This document shows, piece by piece, positions 1-7,599 of a stretch of 26,500 nucleotides of DNA. The stretch is from an uncultured Erysipelotrichaceae bacterium (lineage in GTDB: Bacteria > Bacillota_I > Bacilli_A > RF39 > UBA660), in assembly GCA_902768065.1 (NCBI GenBank), contig CACXJP010000053.1, forward strand, positions 1 through 26,500, read 5' to 3'. Numbering within the stretch: position 1 is the first letter of the stretch; each line of letters starts with the position of its first letter. The notes under the pieces were generated by a model. That model made no database searches. It was not told the origin of the DNA and saw only the letters and a list, made by a program, of their open reading frames with translations. The position numbers and the translations under genes are program-made.

Positions 1-777
1 TATTATGGTGATATATCAACTAAACCTAGTTTAACAATATCGTATGTTTCTGGTACATTTAGTGCTGTACGATTTACGGGTAGTTCTAACGCAGAAATAC
101 AAATTAGTATTCGTGATAATTCTTCTCTTAAATACACTGTTAATTGTACTCCTTCTCATACGATATTTGAACTTGATTCTGATGGTATTCATAAAGCATT
201 ACTTAAAGCTAACGATATTGAGTTAGATACTTTGTTCTATGTAGATTTTGCTATAGATTATAAATCTACTTTAATCGGTATTTTACTTAATGGCGGAGGT
301 GCTTTTTATGTAAATAATTTTACATCTAAGTATTTTCCTGTTAGATTAATAGATGACGCTTTTTTGGCTGATGTACTGAATGATTTTATTCTATCTCCAA
401 AACTAAGAAGTCCTGTTCTTACAATTAATGCTAATGCTTTTGAACTATATTTTGATAAGTTTGGTTTAGCACCTCAAGAATCACCTTTAGGTACTGGATA
501 TGTTTTAGATGAAAATCTTATTCCTTATACTTTAAGAATTTCTTATATTGCTAAACCCGCTAAAGTCAAGTATAGAATTGATAAAGGTATGGATAATATC
601 GAATGTAATCTTCCAGAGTATCTTCATGTTGATATTTTGAAACACGCAGTCGATTTATACAGAGCTTCTATTGCAGGTAATATGCTTGGTCAACAAGCAC
701 AAGACCAAAATCAACAAAGAGAAATAGCTAGAAATACTGCTGTTCCTTCTGATGGTTATAATAATTCTAATAGATAA
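1..777 (+). CDS. C-terminal part of a virion-associated protein (5' end outside window)
   Basis: The frame is open from base 1, so the gene begins upstream. A TTG at 232 lies inside continuous coding sequence and is not taken as the start. About 258 residues are visible. The first 200 alternate short hydrophobic strands with polar turns, suggesting a beta-rich fold. A helical piece follows (HVDILKHAVDLYRAS), then a Gln/Asn-rich tail (QQAQDQNQQREIARN). Such low-complexity tails are common at the ends of phage head and tail proteins. It ends at TAA, 13 bases before the next structural gene, so the two are probably co-transcribed. I do not recognise the family with certainty; a capsid-associated protein is inferred only from position. 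Confidence 0.75.
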   Translation, partial: YYGDISTKPSLTISYVSGTFSAVRFTGSSNAEIQISIRDNSSLKYTVNCTPSHTIFELDSDGIHKALLKANDIELDTLFYVDFAIDYKSTLIGILLNGGGAFYVNNFTSKYFPVRLIDDAFLADVLNDFILSPKLRSPVLTINANAFELYFDKFGLAPQESPLGTGYVLDENLIPYTLRISYIAKPAKVKYRIDKGMDNIECNLPEYLHVDILKHAVDLYRASIAGNMLGQQAQDQNQQREIARNTAVPSDGYNNSNR

Positions 778-790
778 AATTTTATAAATT

Positions 791-1801
791 ATGAATCAAC
801 TTTTAATTGTAAATAGTCAAAAAGCTATTAATGCTAAAGCTGTTGCTGGTGGTGATAATGTTACTGCTTTTAACTTTAGTAATTTGGCTAAAGGTGCAAT
901 TAGTTTCTTTGAGCTTGGTGCAAGTACTCTTTTGAATGCTGCTCCAACTAAGAATTTCGGAATTGCTCTTGGTGGTGGAGAAAATGTTCTTCCTTTCATG
1001 ATTCCTGAAGTAGATCTTTCTACTTTAAGTGTAGTTAAAGCTTTACCTACTGCTGGTAATCCTTTCTCTGCTGTTATTACTCCTGCTTCTAGTAATGCTG
1101 CTGCTGGCAAGTCATACTCTATTATTCTTATTAAGCGAGGTACTGTTCCTAATGAGCGTAATAAGTATACTGTGTCTACTTTTGTTCCAAAAGATGTTAC
1201 TAAGACTAACATTGCAGTATTTAAAGAGCTTGGTAAACAACTTAAGGAAAAGGTAGAAGGTGCTTGTCTTGATGTTACAGTTGCAGTAAATGCTAGTACA
1301 GGTGTTATCACTGTTACAGGAACCAATACTTCTACTGATTGGGTTGTTAAACTTGGTGATGACGGTTTTGGCGTAGTAGCTAGTGATTCTCGTAGTGGTG
1401 CAGTTCTTACTGAAACTTACGCAGATGGTTCTACTGTAGCTACAACTCAAGCTGTTATTACTGTAGGTGATAAAGCATACGTTCAAGCTTTGGCTCAGAA
1501 GTGTGCTGCTGGTAAGGGCTTTACTAATACAGATTTGGAAAGTCAGCATATTTATCCTGGTTATCCAGAAGCTGTAGAAGATTTAGTTCCTAATACAAGT
1601 GGTACAGGTGGTGTATCTACCGCAGGTTACGCTATTTATACTCTTCGATTTGCAACAGGTCGTGTTGCTGGTAAGCAAACAGACGAACGTGTTTGGCAGA
1701 ATGTTTATATCGCAGTGCCTATTACTAATCCAAGTTTTAGCACTATTGATGCTATTCTTTGTGATGCTAAGTCTGATGACCAAGCGGTTAAAGAATCTTA
1801 A
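791..1801 (+). CDS. Abundant virion structural protein, 336 aa, family not identified
   Basis: The start is the first ATG after the upstream stop, in the AT-rich context typical here. The protein is Ala/Gly/Val/Thr-rich with many beta strands and no membrane segment or catalytic motif. Codon choice is richer in GC and GCT/GGT than in the neighbours, as in highly expressed phage structural genes. Low-complexity Ala/Ser stretches (near residues 95-106) and repeated Thr/Val strands (near 160-215) suit a capsid-surface, auxiliary capsid or tail-tube-like protein. It does not look like the longer HK97-type major capsid protein of crAss-like phages. The gene ends 12 bases before a perfect 11-bp hairpin carrying the 17-nt repeat, which may define the 3' end of its mRNA. 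Confidence 0.85.
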   Translation: MNQLLIVNSQKAINAKAVAGGDNVTAFNFSNLAKGAISFFELGASTLLNAAPTKNFGIALGGGENVLPFMIPEVDLSTLSVVKALPTAGNPFSAVITPASSNAAAGKSYSIILIKRGTVPNERNKYTVSTFVPKDVTKTNIAVFKELGKQLKEKVEGACLDVTVAVNASTGVITVTGTNTSTDWVVKLGDDGFGVVASDSRSGAVLTETYADGSTVATTQAVITVGDKAYVQALAQKCAAGKGFTNTDLESQHIYPGYPEAVEDLVPNTSGTGGVSTAGYAIYTLRFATGRVAGKQTDERVWQNVYIAVPITNPSFSTIDAILCDAKSDDQAVKES

Positions 1802-1812
1802 AGTGTAACAAC

Positions 1813-1851
1813 TAATCCACTAGTTTCTTCTACGGGGCGGCTAGTGGATTA
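1813..1851 (+). repeat. Hairpin with the 17-nt TACGGGG motif as its loop (copy 1)
   Basis: The arms TAATCCACTAG (1813-1823) and CTAGTGGATTA (1841-1851) are perfectly complementary over 11 bp. The loop is exactly TTTCTTCTACGGGGCGG (1824-1840). No T-run follows, so it is not a standard intrinsic terminator. It sits between a highly expressed structural gene and a membrane-protein gene. The same loop recurs with different stem sequences elsewhere in the window. Confidence 0.9.
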
Positions 1852-1863
1852 AATATTGAACTT

Positions 1864-2487
1864 ATGAATGACTTTCAAACAATAAATGATATTGTTAACG
1901 AAAGTGTCAGAAATTCATCTTATTATACTGTTGCTATTTCAAGTTGTGTTTTCATTCTTTATACGCTAATAGTTAATCTTATTAGTTATTTCAAGCAAAA
2001 GAGTAAGAATAAACCTCTTATTGAAATGAGTAAAGCAATGAAAGAAATGACTGAAAATTTAGTTAAACTTAATGTTGTATTAGATAGAACTCTAAAAGAT
2101 AAAGAAAGAAGAGAAGCTAGTAAATGTAAAAGTGTTATTGATTTAGGTTTTAGAACTTTTGCTTCAAAAATTGTTCAAGAATGTGAATCTATAATAATAC
2201 ATAATAACATTGATAAGAACAAACAATTTATTCAAGATAATATAACTAAGTTAGTTAGTACTGAATATTTTAAATTGTATTCTATTCTTTCTCAATATGA
2301 GATTAATGAAGTAAATGTTGCTACTAAATTAAAAGAAGATTGGATAAAAGATGTTTCTGATAGTATAGTTTCAATAGTGTTTAACGGTCAAGATAGTTTG
2401 TCTAGAATAAGTCAACTTAATAATAGACTATTGTTACACGTTGCTGATTATTCTACTTTTGTTAATAATAAAACTTTCAATACATAA
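1864..2487 (+). CDS. Membrane-anchored coiled-coil protein, 207 aa
   Basis: One clear hydrophobic segment lies at about residues 21-43, followed by a basic stretch (KQKSKNK) and a charged helical region at about 52-90 with coiled-coil character. This predicts a single-pass inner-membrane protein with most of its mass in the cytoplasm. The rest is helical, with no catalytic motif. Its place among virion genes allows a role in lysis (spanin or holin partner) or assembly at the membrane, but nothing in the sequence decides this. It ends at TAA, six bases before the next start, so the two genes are probably translated from one message. Confidence 0.8.
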   Translation: MNDFQTINDIVNESVRNSSYYTVAISSCVFILYTLIVNLISYFKQKSKNKPLIEMSKAMKEMTENLVKLNVVLDRTLKDKERREASKCKSVIDLGFRTFASKIVQECESIIIHNNIDKNKQFIQDNITKLVSTEYFKLYSILSQYEINEVNVATKLKEDWIKDVSDSIVSIVFNGQDSLSRISQLNNRLLLHVADYSTFVNNKTFNT

Positions 2488-2492
2488 GGTTT

Positions 2493-2726
2493 ATGTCTGA
2501 ATTTAATTTAATACAAACAATGCTTAGTGTCCTTGTAAATAGGATGCTAAGCATTTCTGATATTATTGTCAAACTTACAGATGAAGGTTATATTCCAAAT
2601 AGGCATAAATATAATAATTTACAACTTGTAGATATTCTATATGCTGCTTATTCTGTTATTGAAAGTTTTGATGATGATACTAGAAAAAATTTTGATAAAT
2701 TATATAATAGTGTTTTAAAATCATGA
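2493..2726 (+). CDS. Small helical protein, 77 aa, unknown function
   Basis: A short acidic helical protein without membrane segment or known motif. Its TGA stop overlaps the ATG of the next gene (ATGA at 2723-2726), the usual arrangement for translational coupling. If TGA were read as Trp, the frame would run only 16 residues further to a TAG. Codons 10-21 form an imperfect 13-bp inverted repeat (2519-2555). It is taken as a real gene because it fills the gap exactly, uses codons like its neighbours and is coupled downstream. Confidence 0.7.
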   Translation: MSEFNLIQTMLSVLVNRMLSISDIIVKLTDEGYIPNRHKYNNLQLVDILYAAYSVIESFDDDTRKNFDKLYNSVLKS

Positions 2727-3517
2727 ATACTACAAATGAAACATATGATTATGTATATACTACTATTCCTGTAGACTATATTTGTGTATATCATGCTATT
2801 TTAACTTTAATGGCTGATTATGGCGAAGCAATGTTAAAAGATTGCAAGGCTAGATGTGTAGATAGAAATGAAAATATTATAGATTGTTATAATATGTTTA
2901 ATTCTGCTGTTGCAGCTAGACGTATTGGCAATGATAAACTTGCTGAAACTTTAATTAAATATATAAAAGCTAGACTTAATAGTTTTGGCTGTAAATGCGA
3001 TAATACATCATTTGCTTTTAAAGTTGGAATAAATAGTGATATTGACTGTATAGTTGATTGTAAAGAAGGAGTTATAGATATAAAAACTGAAGATTCTAAA
3101 CTTTTCTATTATTTTGAATATAATAATATTAAATTTTTAGTTTATGTTCCTAATCATTTAAATCCTTATACGCATCAAAGATTTATTCAGCTTAGTCAAC
3201 TAAGTAGTGATGAAAGATCAGTTTTAAGTGTTGATGAAATAACACGTCATGGCACTAAAACAATAAAGCTTGTAGCAGGGTTTGTTACTCAAGAAATAAT
3301 AGATGGTGTTATAAATGAATTAAAAAATCTTAATTTTAGTGTTTTAGAAAGAGCTCAAGCTCATAACGCATTTCAAGATATATATGGTAATTGGATGGGT
3401 ACTTTATCTGTTAATACAGGTGATGCTCATGAAGAACAACCTAAAGTATATCAAATATCAGATATAGTAAATGATTTTCTACCTAATATGGTAGATGTAA
3501 GAACTTTAATTGTCTAA
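2723..3517 (+). CDS. Conserved crAss-type virion protein, 264 aa, possible head fibre/base component
   Basis: The N-terminal 90 residues form a Cys-containing helical domain (IIDCYNMFNSAVAARRIGN, then KLAETLIKYIKARL). From memory this resembles a conserved protein of crAss-like and related Bacteroidales phages that sits close to capsid genes. The C-terminal part is mixed alpha/beta. The start overlaps the previous stop (ATGA), indicating coupled translation. It directly precedes the fibre-like DGR target gene with an 18-base gap, so a virion-attached role next to that receptor-binding-type protein is plausible. The head-fibre assignment is inference, and I see no enzymatic motif. Confidence 0.75.
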   Translation: MNTTNETYDYVYTTIPVDYICVYHAILTLMADYGEAMLKDCKARCVDRNENIIDCYNMFNSAVAARRIGNDKLAETLIKYIKARLNSFGCKCDNTSFAFKVGINSDIDCIVDCKEGVIDIKTEDSKLFYYFEYNNIKFLVYVPNHLNPYTHQRFIQLSQLSSDERSVLSVDEITRHGTKTIKLVAGFVTQEIIDGVINELKNLNFSVLERAQAHNAFQDIYGNWMGTLSVNTGDAHEEQPKVYQISDIVNDFLPNMVDVRTLIV

Positions 3518-3535
3518 TTTAAAAATTATAAAATT

Positions 3536-5020
3536 ATGAGTAAAGTAGATTTAATTGTTCCAAAGAACGCTAATTCTTTTCCTAATATTCAAACTGAACT
3601 TCGTCATGTAAAAGAAGCTATAGAAGAAAATCAAGGAGGCGATGAAGATTTGAAAAAAACTGTTGCTAAACATGAGAATGAACTTTTTGAAATCGTTCCA
3701 GGTTCTCAAGAAAAACGTTCTAAAAAAGCTAATATCTCTGATGTTGAAAACATTCAACAAGATGTTACAAATATTCAACAAGATGTTGATTTCTTAAAGA
3801 ATAACGTTAATTTTCAAGATGGACTTGTAACAAGTTATATTATAAATCAGTCTGGTGATGTACAAAATAGACTAACTGAAGATATGATAGAAAATCATGT
3901 TGCGTCTATGCTTGCTACAGAAAAAACATATATTAATGGTAATTATGAATTCATTGATGTTATCGCTAGAATTAGAGCTCATTCTCATTTATATATAGGT
4001 AAATATAATGAAAACAGTGATGTTCTTGAAATAAAACAAGTAAGCGATGCAGATAAAACTAAATATGCTGATGGTAGTGATATTGAGTGGACATATATTG
4101 AAGATGAAACTACTAAATATTATAATATAGACCTCTTTATGAAACTTCCTGAATTTTGGTGGAAATGTGAAGAAGTTGCTACAGATGTTTATAAAGTTAG
4201 TTTTTCTATGGATTCTGACTTTGTTGATAATACATGGCATCATTGGGAAGGTGATACTTTCATTGGAGTTTATGAAGCGATAATTGATGATGGAAAATGT
4301 TATAGTAGAAAAGATGTAACACCTACTGTAAATCAAAGTTGGAATCAATTTACTGGGGCTGCTACAGCTAAAACTAATAATGAGAATGTTCCTTATAGAA
4401 TTGTAAGTTATGAATCACATCAAATTATGTGTTTACTTGGATATGGATGGCTAGCTAATACAGATGCTCAAGTTATTGTAGGTAGAGGTTCAACTAATCA
4501 TCCAAAAACTACAGGTTTGTGTGATTCTAAAGGAATGGTAGATACTGAAGCTGATGTAGACGGAGGTAGTAGTGCTGGAACATCTACGAACGTAAGTATT
4601 AATTTTTGGGGACTTGAAAACTGGTGGGGAGATATTGCAGAATGGATTGATAATATACGTACTGAAAATTCTTCTGGTCTTATTAATGTATATGATTATA
4701 AAGCTCATACTGTTGTTAGAACTATACAAAATGGTGTTGTTGAAGGTAATGAAATAACAAAACTATTCCTTGGTACTGATGGAGATGTTACTCCTATAAG
4801 TACTATAAGTAATAGTAATTACAATAGGGCTTTCGCCGATTACGGTAGTGTTTATGCCGCTGCTGGTTATGTCGCCCTTCGCTCTGGTATTGCCGCTTAT
4901 CTCTATGGCGGTCTTGGTTTTCTCAATGTCGGCAGTTCTGCCAGTAGTGTCCATGCTTATCTCGGTTCCCGTTTGCTATATAAAGGTAATTATATAATTG
5001 TTGATAGTTTTAGTGTTTAA
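3536..5020 (+). CDS. DGR target: coiled-coil and C-type-lectin-like variable virion protein, 494 aa
   Basis: The N-terminus (residues 1-95) is charged and coiled-coil-like. It contains an exact 15-nt direct repeat with 21-nt period, encoding NIQQDV twice from residue 73. The C-terminal half has the Trp/Gly pattern of the formylglycine-enzyme type C-type-lectin fold used by DGR targets (WGLENWWGDIAEW, residues 358-370, and a Trp-rich stretch near 220-270). The last 50 codons before the fixed tail are hypermutated. From 4829 to 4975 I count about 15 A in 147 nt, and 17 of about 48 codons end in C, unlike the T-ending codons elsewhere. This is the trace of adenine-specific mutagenesis of AAC codons. 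The product is probably a virion fibre or receptor/surface-binding protein varied by the reverse transcriptase gene that follows. Confidence 0.85.
   Translation: MSKVDLIVPKNANSFPNIQTELRHVKEAIEENQGGDEDLKKTVAKHENELFEIVPGSQEKRSKKANISDVENIQQDVTNIQQDVDFLKNNVNFQDGLVTSYIINQSGDVQNRLTEDMIENHVASMLATEKTYINGNYEFIDVIARIRAHSHLYIGKYNENSDVLEIKQVSDADKTKYADGSDIEWTYIEDETTKYYNIDLFMKLPEFWWKCEEVATDVYKVSFSMDSDFVDNTWHHWEGDTFIGVYEAIIDDGKCYSRKDVTPTVNQSWNQFTGAATAKTNNENVPYRIVSYESHQIMCLLGYGWLANTDAQVIVGRGSTNHPKTTGLCDSKGMVDTEADVDGGSSAGTSTNVSINFWGLENWWGDIAEWIDNIRTENSSGLINVYDYKAHTVVRTIQNGVVEGNEITKLFLGTDGDVTPISTISNSNYNRAFADYGSVYAAAGYVALRSGIAAYLYGGLGFLNVGSSASSVHAYLGSRLLYKGNYIIVDSFSV
4829..4975 (+). other. Variable region (VR) of the DGR
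   Basis: This stretch covers residues 432-480 of the target protein and is strongly A-poor and rich in NNC codons (GCC, GTC, CTC, TAC, TTC, GGC, TCC). In established DGR biology, AAC codons of a template repeat become NNC codons in the variable repeat. The conserved end (LGSRLLYKG) and the A-rich sequence after it mark the 3' limit. The exact limits cannot be set without the template repeat, which I did not find in the window. Confidence 0.75.
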
Positions 5021-5243
5021 TATAGAAAAATAGAAATAATTAATAAAGGTAGAGGGCGTTATGTTGATGGTTATACTGTTGGTTTATGCCTACGTATTAC
5101 TCTGATAATTTTTGTAACATTTGACTCTACCGTATCTCTTGGTAAAAAATTGACTATGGACTAGTAAGTACTGGAGAACCTTTTTAAACTAACAATTTTA
5201 TTAGGTTTGTGGATAGTGAAGAACGTCGTTTACATCAACAGAT
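5021..5243 (+). other. Non-coding spacer between DGR target and reverse transcriptase
   Basis: No credible gene fits in these 223 bases. GGTAGAG (5048-5054) is complementary to CTCTACC (5125-5131), so the spacer can fold. A frame offset from the target gene stays open to a TAG at about 5164 but has no fitting start. In DGRs this is a common site for the template repeat and its RNA leader. I compared the sequence with the variable region on both strands by eye and saw no match, so its role is unknown. Confidence 0.45.
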
Positions 5244-6515
5244 ATGAAAACTTATAAAGGATTATCTAAAAAAATATTTACTATTGAGAATTTTCGTAAA
5301 GCTTATAAAAATGCTATTAAAGGCAAAAAGCATTATAAAGAAGTTAAAATTATAGAACGTAAAGGTTCTAATAAGTATCTTCGTAATCTTCTTAAAGAGG
5401 TTGTTAATAAAACATATGAAGTATCTAAGTATGAAATATTTAAACGTTTTACAGGTCATAAATGAAGAGAAATATATAAACTCCCAATGCGAGATAGAAT
5501 AGTTCAACACGCTATTATGAATTATCTCGAACCTATATTTCGTGAAACTTTCATACTTGATACTTATTCTTCTATTAAATACAGAGGTATACATTTAGGT
5601 CTAAATAGAGTTAAACAAGCTCTTAGAAAAGGCAATTATAAATACTGTCTTAAATTAGATATTCATAAATGTTATCCTTCTCTTGATAAGGAAATTCTAA
5701 AGAATAAACTTGCTAGGAAATTTAAAGACGATGATTTACTTTGGTTATTATTTAAGATTATAGATAGCTGTGAACATGGTATTCCTATTGGTAATTATAC
5801 TTCTCAATATTTTAATAATTTCTATTTCAGTGATTTTGACCATTGGATTAAAGAAACTAAAGGTATTAAACCTTATTTTAGATATTGTGATGATATAGTT
5901 ATTCTTGCGGAAACAAAAGAAGAACTTCATAGTATTATAAATGAAATTATTATAAAAATAAATGAATTACATATAAAAATAAAAGATAATTGGCAAATAT
6001 TTCCAATAAAAGATAGAGGCATAGATTTTTTAGGTTATATAATAAAACCTGATTATGTTAAAATTAGAAAAAGAACTAAAATTAATTTTATTAATAAAGT
6101 ATCTAAATTAAATATCGATAATCTATCTAATAGAGATGTTAATGTTTTAGGTTCTTATTGGGGTATTCTTAAACATGCTGATTGTCGTCATCTTTGGTTT
6201 AAATATATAAATATGAAAAACTTTAAAGATTTAAATGTTAGTGTGCATGATAGGGATTTTGTAAAAGATATTATAGGTATTCCAATAGTTATAACTAACA
6301 GTTGGATATTTCAAAAGAAAGGTACAGATTGACTTAAGTTTGAATATAATTATAGTATTAAAGATAAAAACGATAATTTAATAAAACATGATAACGTTCT
6401 TGTTAGTACTAGCGGTGAAGTTTTAGTAGAAGCAGGTAAACAATTTAAAGCAATATCGTATCCTTTCACGACAACGATTATTATTAATAATAAAGGTTAT
6501 TATCAATTTAGTTAA
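5244..6515 (+). CDS. DGR-type reverse transcriptase, one frame interrupted by two TGA codons
   Basis: One frame runs from ATG 5244 to TAA 6513-6515 (423 codons) and is broken only by TGA at 5463-5465 (codon 74) and 6330-6332 (codon 363). Reverse transcriptase motifs follow in order: REIYKLPMRDRIVQHAI (from 75), KLDIHKCYPS with catalytic Asp 139, IGNYTSQ (180-186) and YCDD (214-217). The IGxxxSQ form of motif 4, in place of QGxxxSP, is typical of DGR enzymes. The enzyme would copy a template-repeat RNA with errors at adenines and rewrite the upstream variable region. After the second TGA, 60 codons continue to a proper end (near the C-terminus PFTTTIIINNKGYYQFS), a tail I recall from related Bacteroidales enzymes. 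Both TGAs fall where Trp would be acceptable (HK-x-REI and GTD-x-LKF). All catalytic residues are intact. Without readthrough, only a 281-residue internal piece starting at 5487 would carry the active site. Confidence 0.85.
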
Positions 6516-6521
6516 AATATT

Positions 6522-7088
6522 ATGATTTGGTTAAAAGGAAATAGTGCTAATTTCAATCAAATTGAATTAGTAAATAAAAAACAAAATAAATATGCTATTA
6601 AATTATCACCTCGTTCTTATACTCCTAATAATAATGAAGCGAGTATTAATGAACAAGAAGATAATAATGATATAGAATATATAGAAATAATATCAATAGG
6701 TATTCAGTCAGTAGATAAAATTAAAAAACATTTATTAGATGCGCTTAATGAATATGATTCTTCTAGCGAAGTTAATGTTTTTTATTTTAATAATAAAACA
6801 TATTGGCTAGATGTTAATACTAGAAATGCTATATATCATAGTTGTGAACTATTTGAAAAAAGTGGCATGACGATGTATAAACTATGGTTAGATGATGTTT
6901 ATGTTATGTTGTCTATTGATAATTTAAAAGAATTTCTTATCGATTTAGAAAAATACGCTAAACGTTGTTATGATGTAACAGCAGAACATAAAGCTGAAAT
7001 TATAAAACTTGATAAAATAGAAGATATATTAAACTATAATATTAGTTTAGAATATCCAGATCCTATTGAACTTGATGAATATATTTAA
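6522..7088 (+). CDS. DUF4376-type protein, 188 aa
   Basis: The C-terminal half (about residues 80-185) has the layout I associate with DUF4376: a short strand pair VNVFYFNNKTYWLD, a middle helix, then KYAKRCYDVTAEHKAEI and a final YNISLEYPDP. That family is found in phage and prophage regions, often near tail-fibre genes or DGRs, and has no established function. The N-terminal 55 residues are Asn-rich and probably flexible. It starts six bases after the stop of the reverse transcriptase frame and ends two bases before the next gene, so it belongs to the same transcript. An accessory role in display or variation of the target protein is inference. Confidence 0.75.
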   Translation: MIWLKGNSANFNQIELVNKKQNKYAIKLSPRSYTPNNNEASINEQEDNNDIEYIEIISIGIQSVDKIKKHLLDALNEYDSSSEVNVFYFNNKTYWLDVNTRNAIYHSCELFEKSGMTMYKLWLDDVYVMLSIDNLKEFLIDLEKYAKRCYDVTAEHKAEIIKLDKIEDILNYNISLEYPDPIELDEYI

Positions 7089-7090
7089 TT

Positions 7091-7324
7091 ATGACATACG
7101 AAGAAGAAAGTTATGTTCTTGATACTCTTAAAGAGTTACAAGAAAAAATTAGAGATATGCCTGTTAAGCAAGTTGTTCGTGAAACTCATGAAAATAATAT
7201 TATGTTACGACAGATTATTAAAGTTATTAATACTTGGATTAAACATCATCCACAAGAAAATGCTAATGATTTTAATATGAATGTTATAGCTAATCTTATT
7301 AGTAATTTGTTTGAATGTAAATAA
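7091..7324 (+). CDS. Small helical protein at the end of the DGR cassette, 77 aa
   Basis: The protein is almost entirely helical, with a charged amphipathic N-terminal helix and a C-terminal ENANDFNMNVIANLISNLF segment. Small proteins of this kind follow DUF4376 genes in Bacteroidales phage cassettes as far as I recall. It is shorter than the usual DGR accessory protein Avd (about 110-130 residues, four-helix bundle) and I cannot claim homology to it. It starts two bases after the previous stop. A motif-bearing hairpin starts directly after its stop. Confidence 0.7.
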   Translation: MTYEEESYVLDTLKELQEKIRDMPVKQVVRETHENNIMLRQIIKVINTWIKHHPQENANDFNMNVIANLISNLFECK

Positions 7325-7327
7325 AGT

Positions 7328-7383
7328 AATATTCTCGCTCTTGTAGAATTATTGAATAAATTCTTCTACGGGGCGGGAATATT
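7328..7383 (+). repeat. Hairpin carrying the TACGGGG motif (copy 2)
   Basis: The arms AATATTCTCGC (7328-7338) and GCGGGAATATT (7373-7383) pair over 11 bp with one G-U. The motif TTCTTCTACGGGGCGG occupies 7361-7376, and its last bases form part of the right arm. A competing inner pairing, GTAGAA with TTCTAC, is also possible. It sits four bases after a gene end. Confidence 0.75.
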
Positions 7384-7385
7384 TC

Positions 7386-7495
7386 ATCTAATGTTAATAT
7401 TAATAATAGTAATAATAGTACACTTATGTTATTTCATATTTTAAAATACGATTTCAGTAGATTTATGTGTACTCCTTATTAATTAATCATTAGAT
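7386..7495 (+). other. Nested inverted repeats in the 7325-7599 non-coding region
   Basis: Three inverted-repeat pairs nest in order: ATCTAATG (7386-7393) with CATTAGAT (7488-7495), ATTAATAA (7399-7406) with TTATTAAT (7476-7483), and AGTACAC (7417-7423) with GTGTACT (7467-7473). A 12-bp palindrome, TATTTTAAAATA, lies in the apex. This predicts a long imperfect hairpin, either an RNA or a DNA cruciform. The whole lies between two inverted copies of the 17-nt motif. I see no gene and no clear Bacteroides promoter inside. Some pairing is expected by chance in AT-rich DNA. Confidence 0.5.
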
Positions 7496-7520
7496 ATATT
7501 TAAAAGGCGTGGTAGATTTA

Positions 7521-7574
7521 AAATAGCATTAAATTAAGTTATAAGTATGCTATTGCCACCCCGTAGAAGAAATT
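7521..7574 (-). repeat. TACGGGG motif in inverted orientation (copy 3) with an adjacent hairpin
   Basis: The complement of 7556-7572 reads TTTCTTCTACGGGGTGG, one change from the consensus. Directly beside it, AATAGCAT (7521-7528) pairs with ATGCTATT (7547-7554). The motif lies outside this stem, unlike copy 1. Together with copy 2 it frames about 215 bp of non-coding DNA as inverted terminal repeats, 25 bases upstream of the next start codon. Confidence 0.75.
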
Positions 7575-7599
7575 ATGAATTATTAAACTTAGTAATATT

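Noticed and set aside
44..226. 60-codon hydrophobic ORF on the + strand
   Set aside because: It lies wholly within the frame of the truncated virion gene (1-777), which is open from base 1; its Leu/Ile-rich sequence is typical of AT-rich shadow frames.
817..1549. Two overlapping minus-strand ORFs opposite the 791 structural gene
   Set aside because: They mirror the codon bias of the + strand gene, have no promoter or start context, and every accepted gene in the window is on the + strand.
5108..5124. Possible Bacteroides promoter before the reverse transcriptase (TAACATTTG)
   Set aside because: There is one base too many between TA and TTTG, and no TTTG element stands at the right distance upstream.
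5244..6332. Whole-genome reassignment of TGA to Trp
   Set aside because: The large structural genes use TGG for Trp and contain no in-frame TGA, and three genes stop at TGA overlapping the next ATG. Each TGA-ended gene does have a TAG within 17 codons, so late or partial recoding is not formally excluded, but general reassignment is unlikely.
7377..7554. Invertible promoter between inverted motif copies
   Set aside because: The segment is framed by inverted repeats, but I see no TTTG/TAnnTTTG promoter in either orientation and no recombinase gene in the window. Kept only as one option in the findings.
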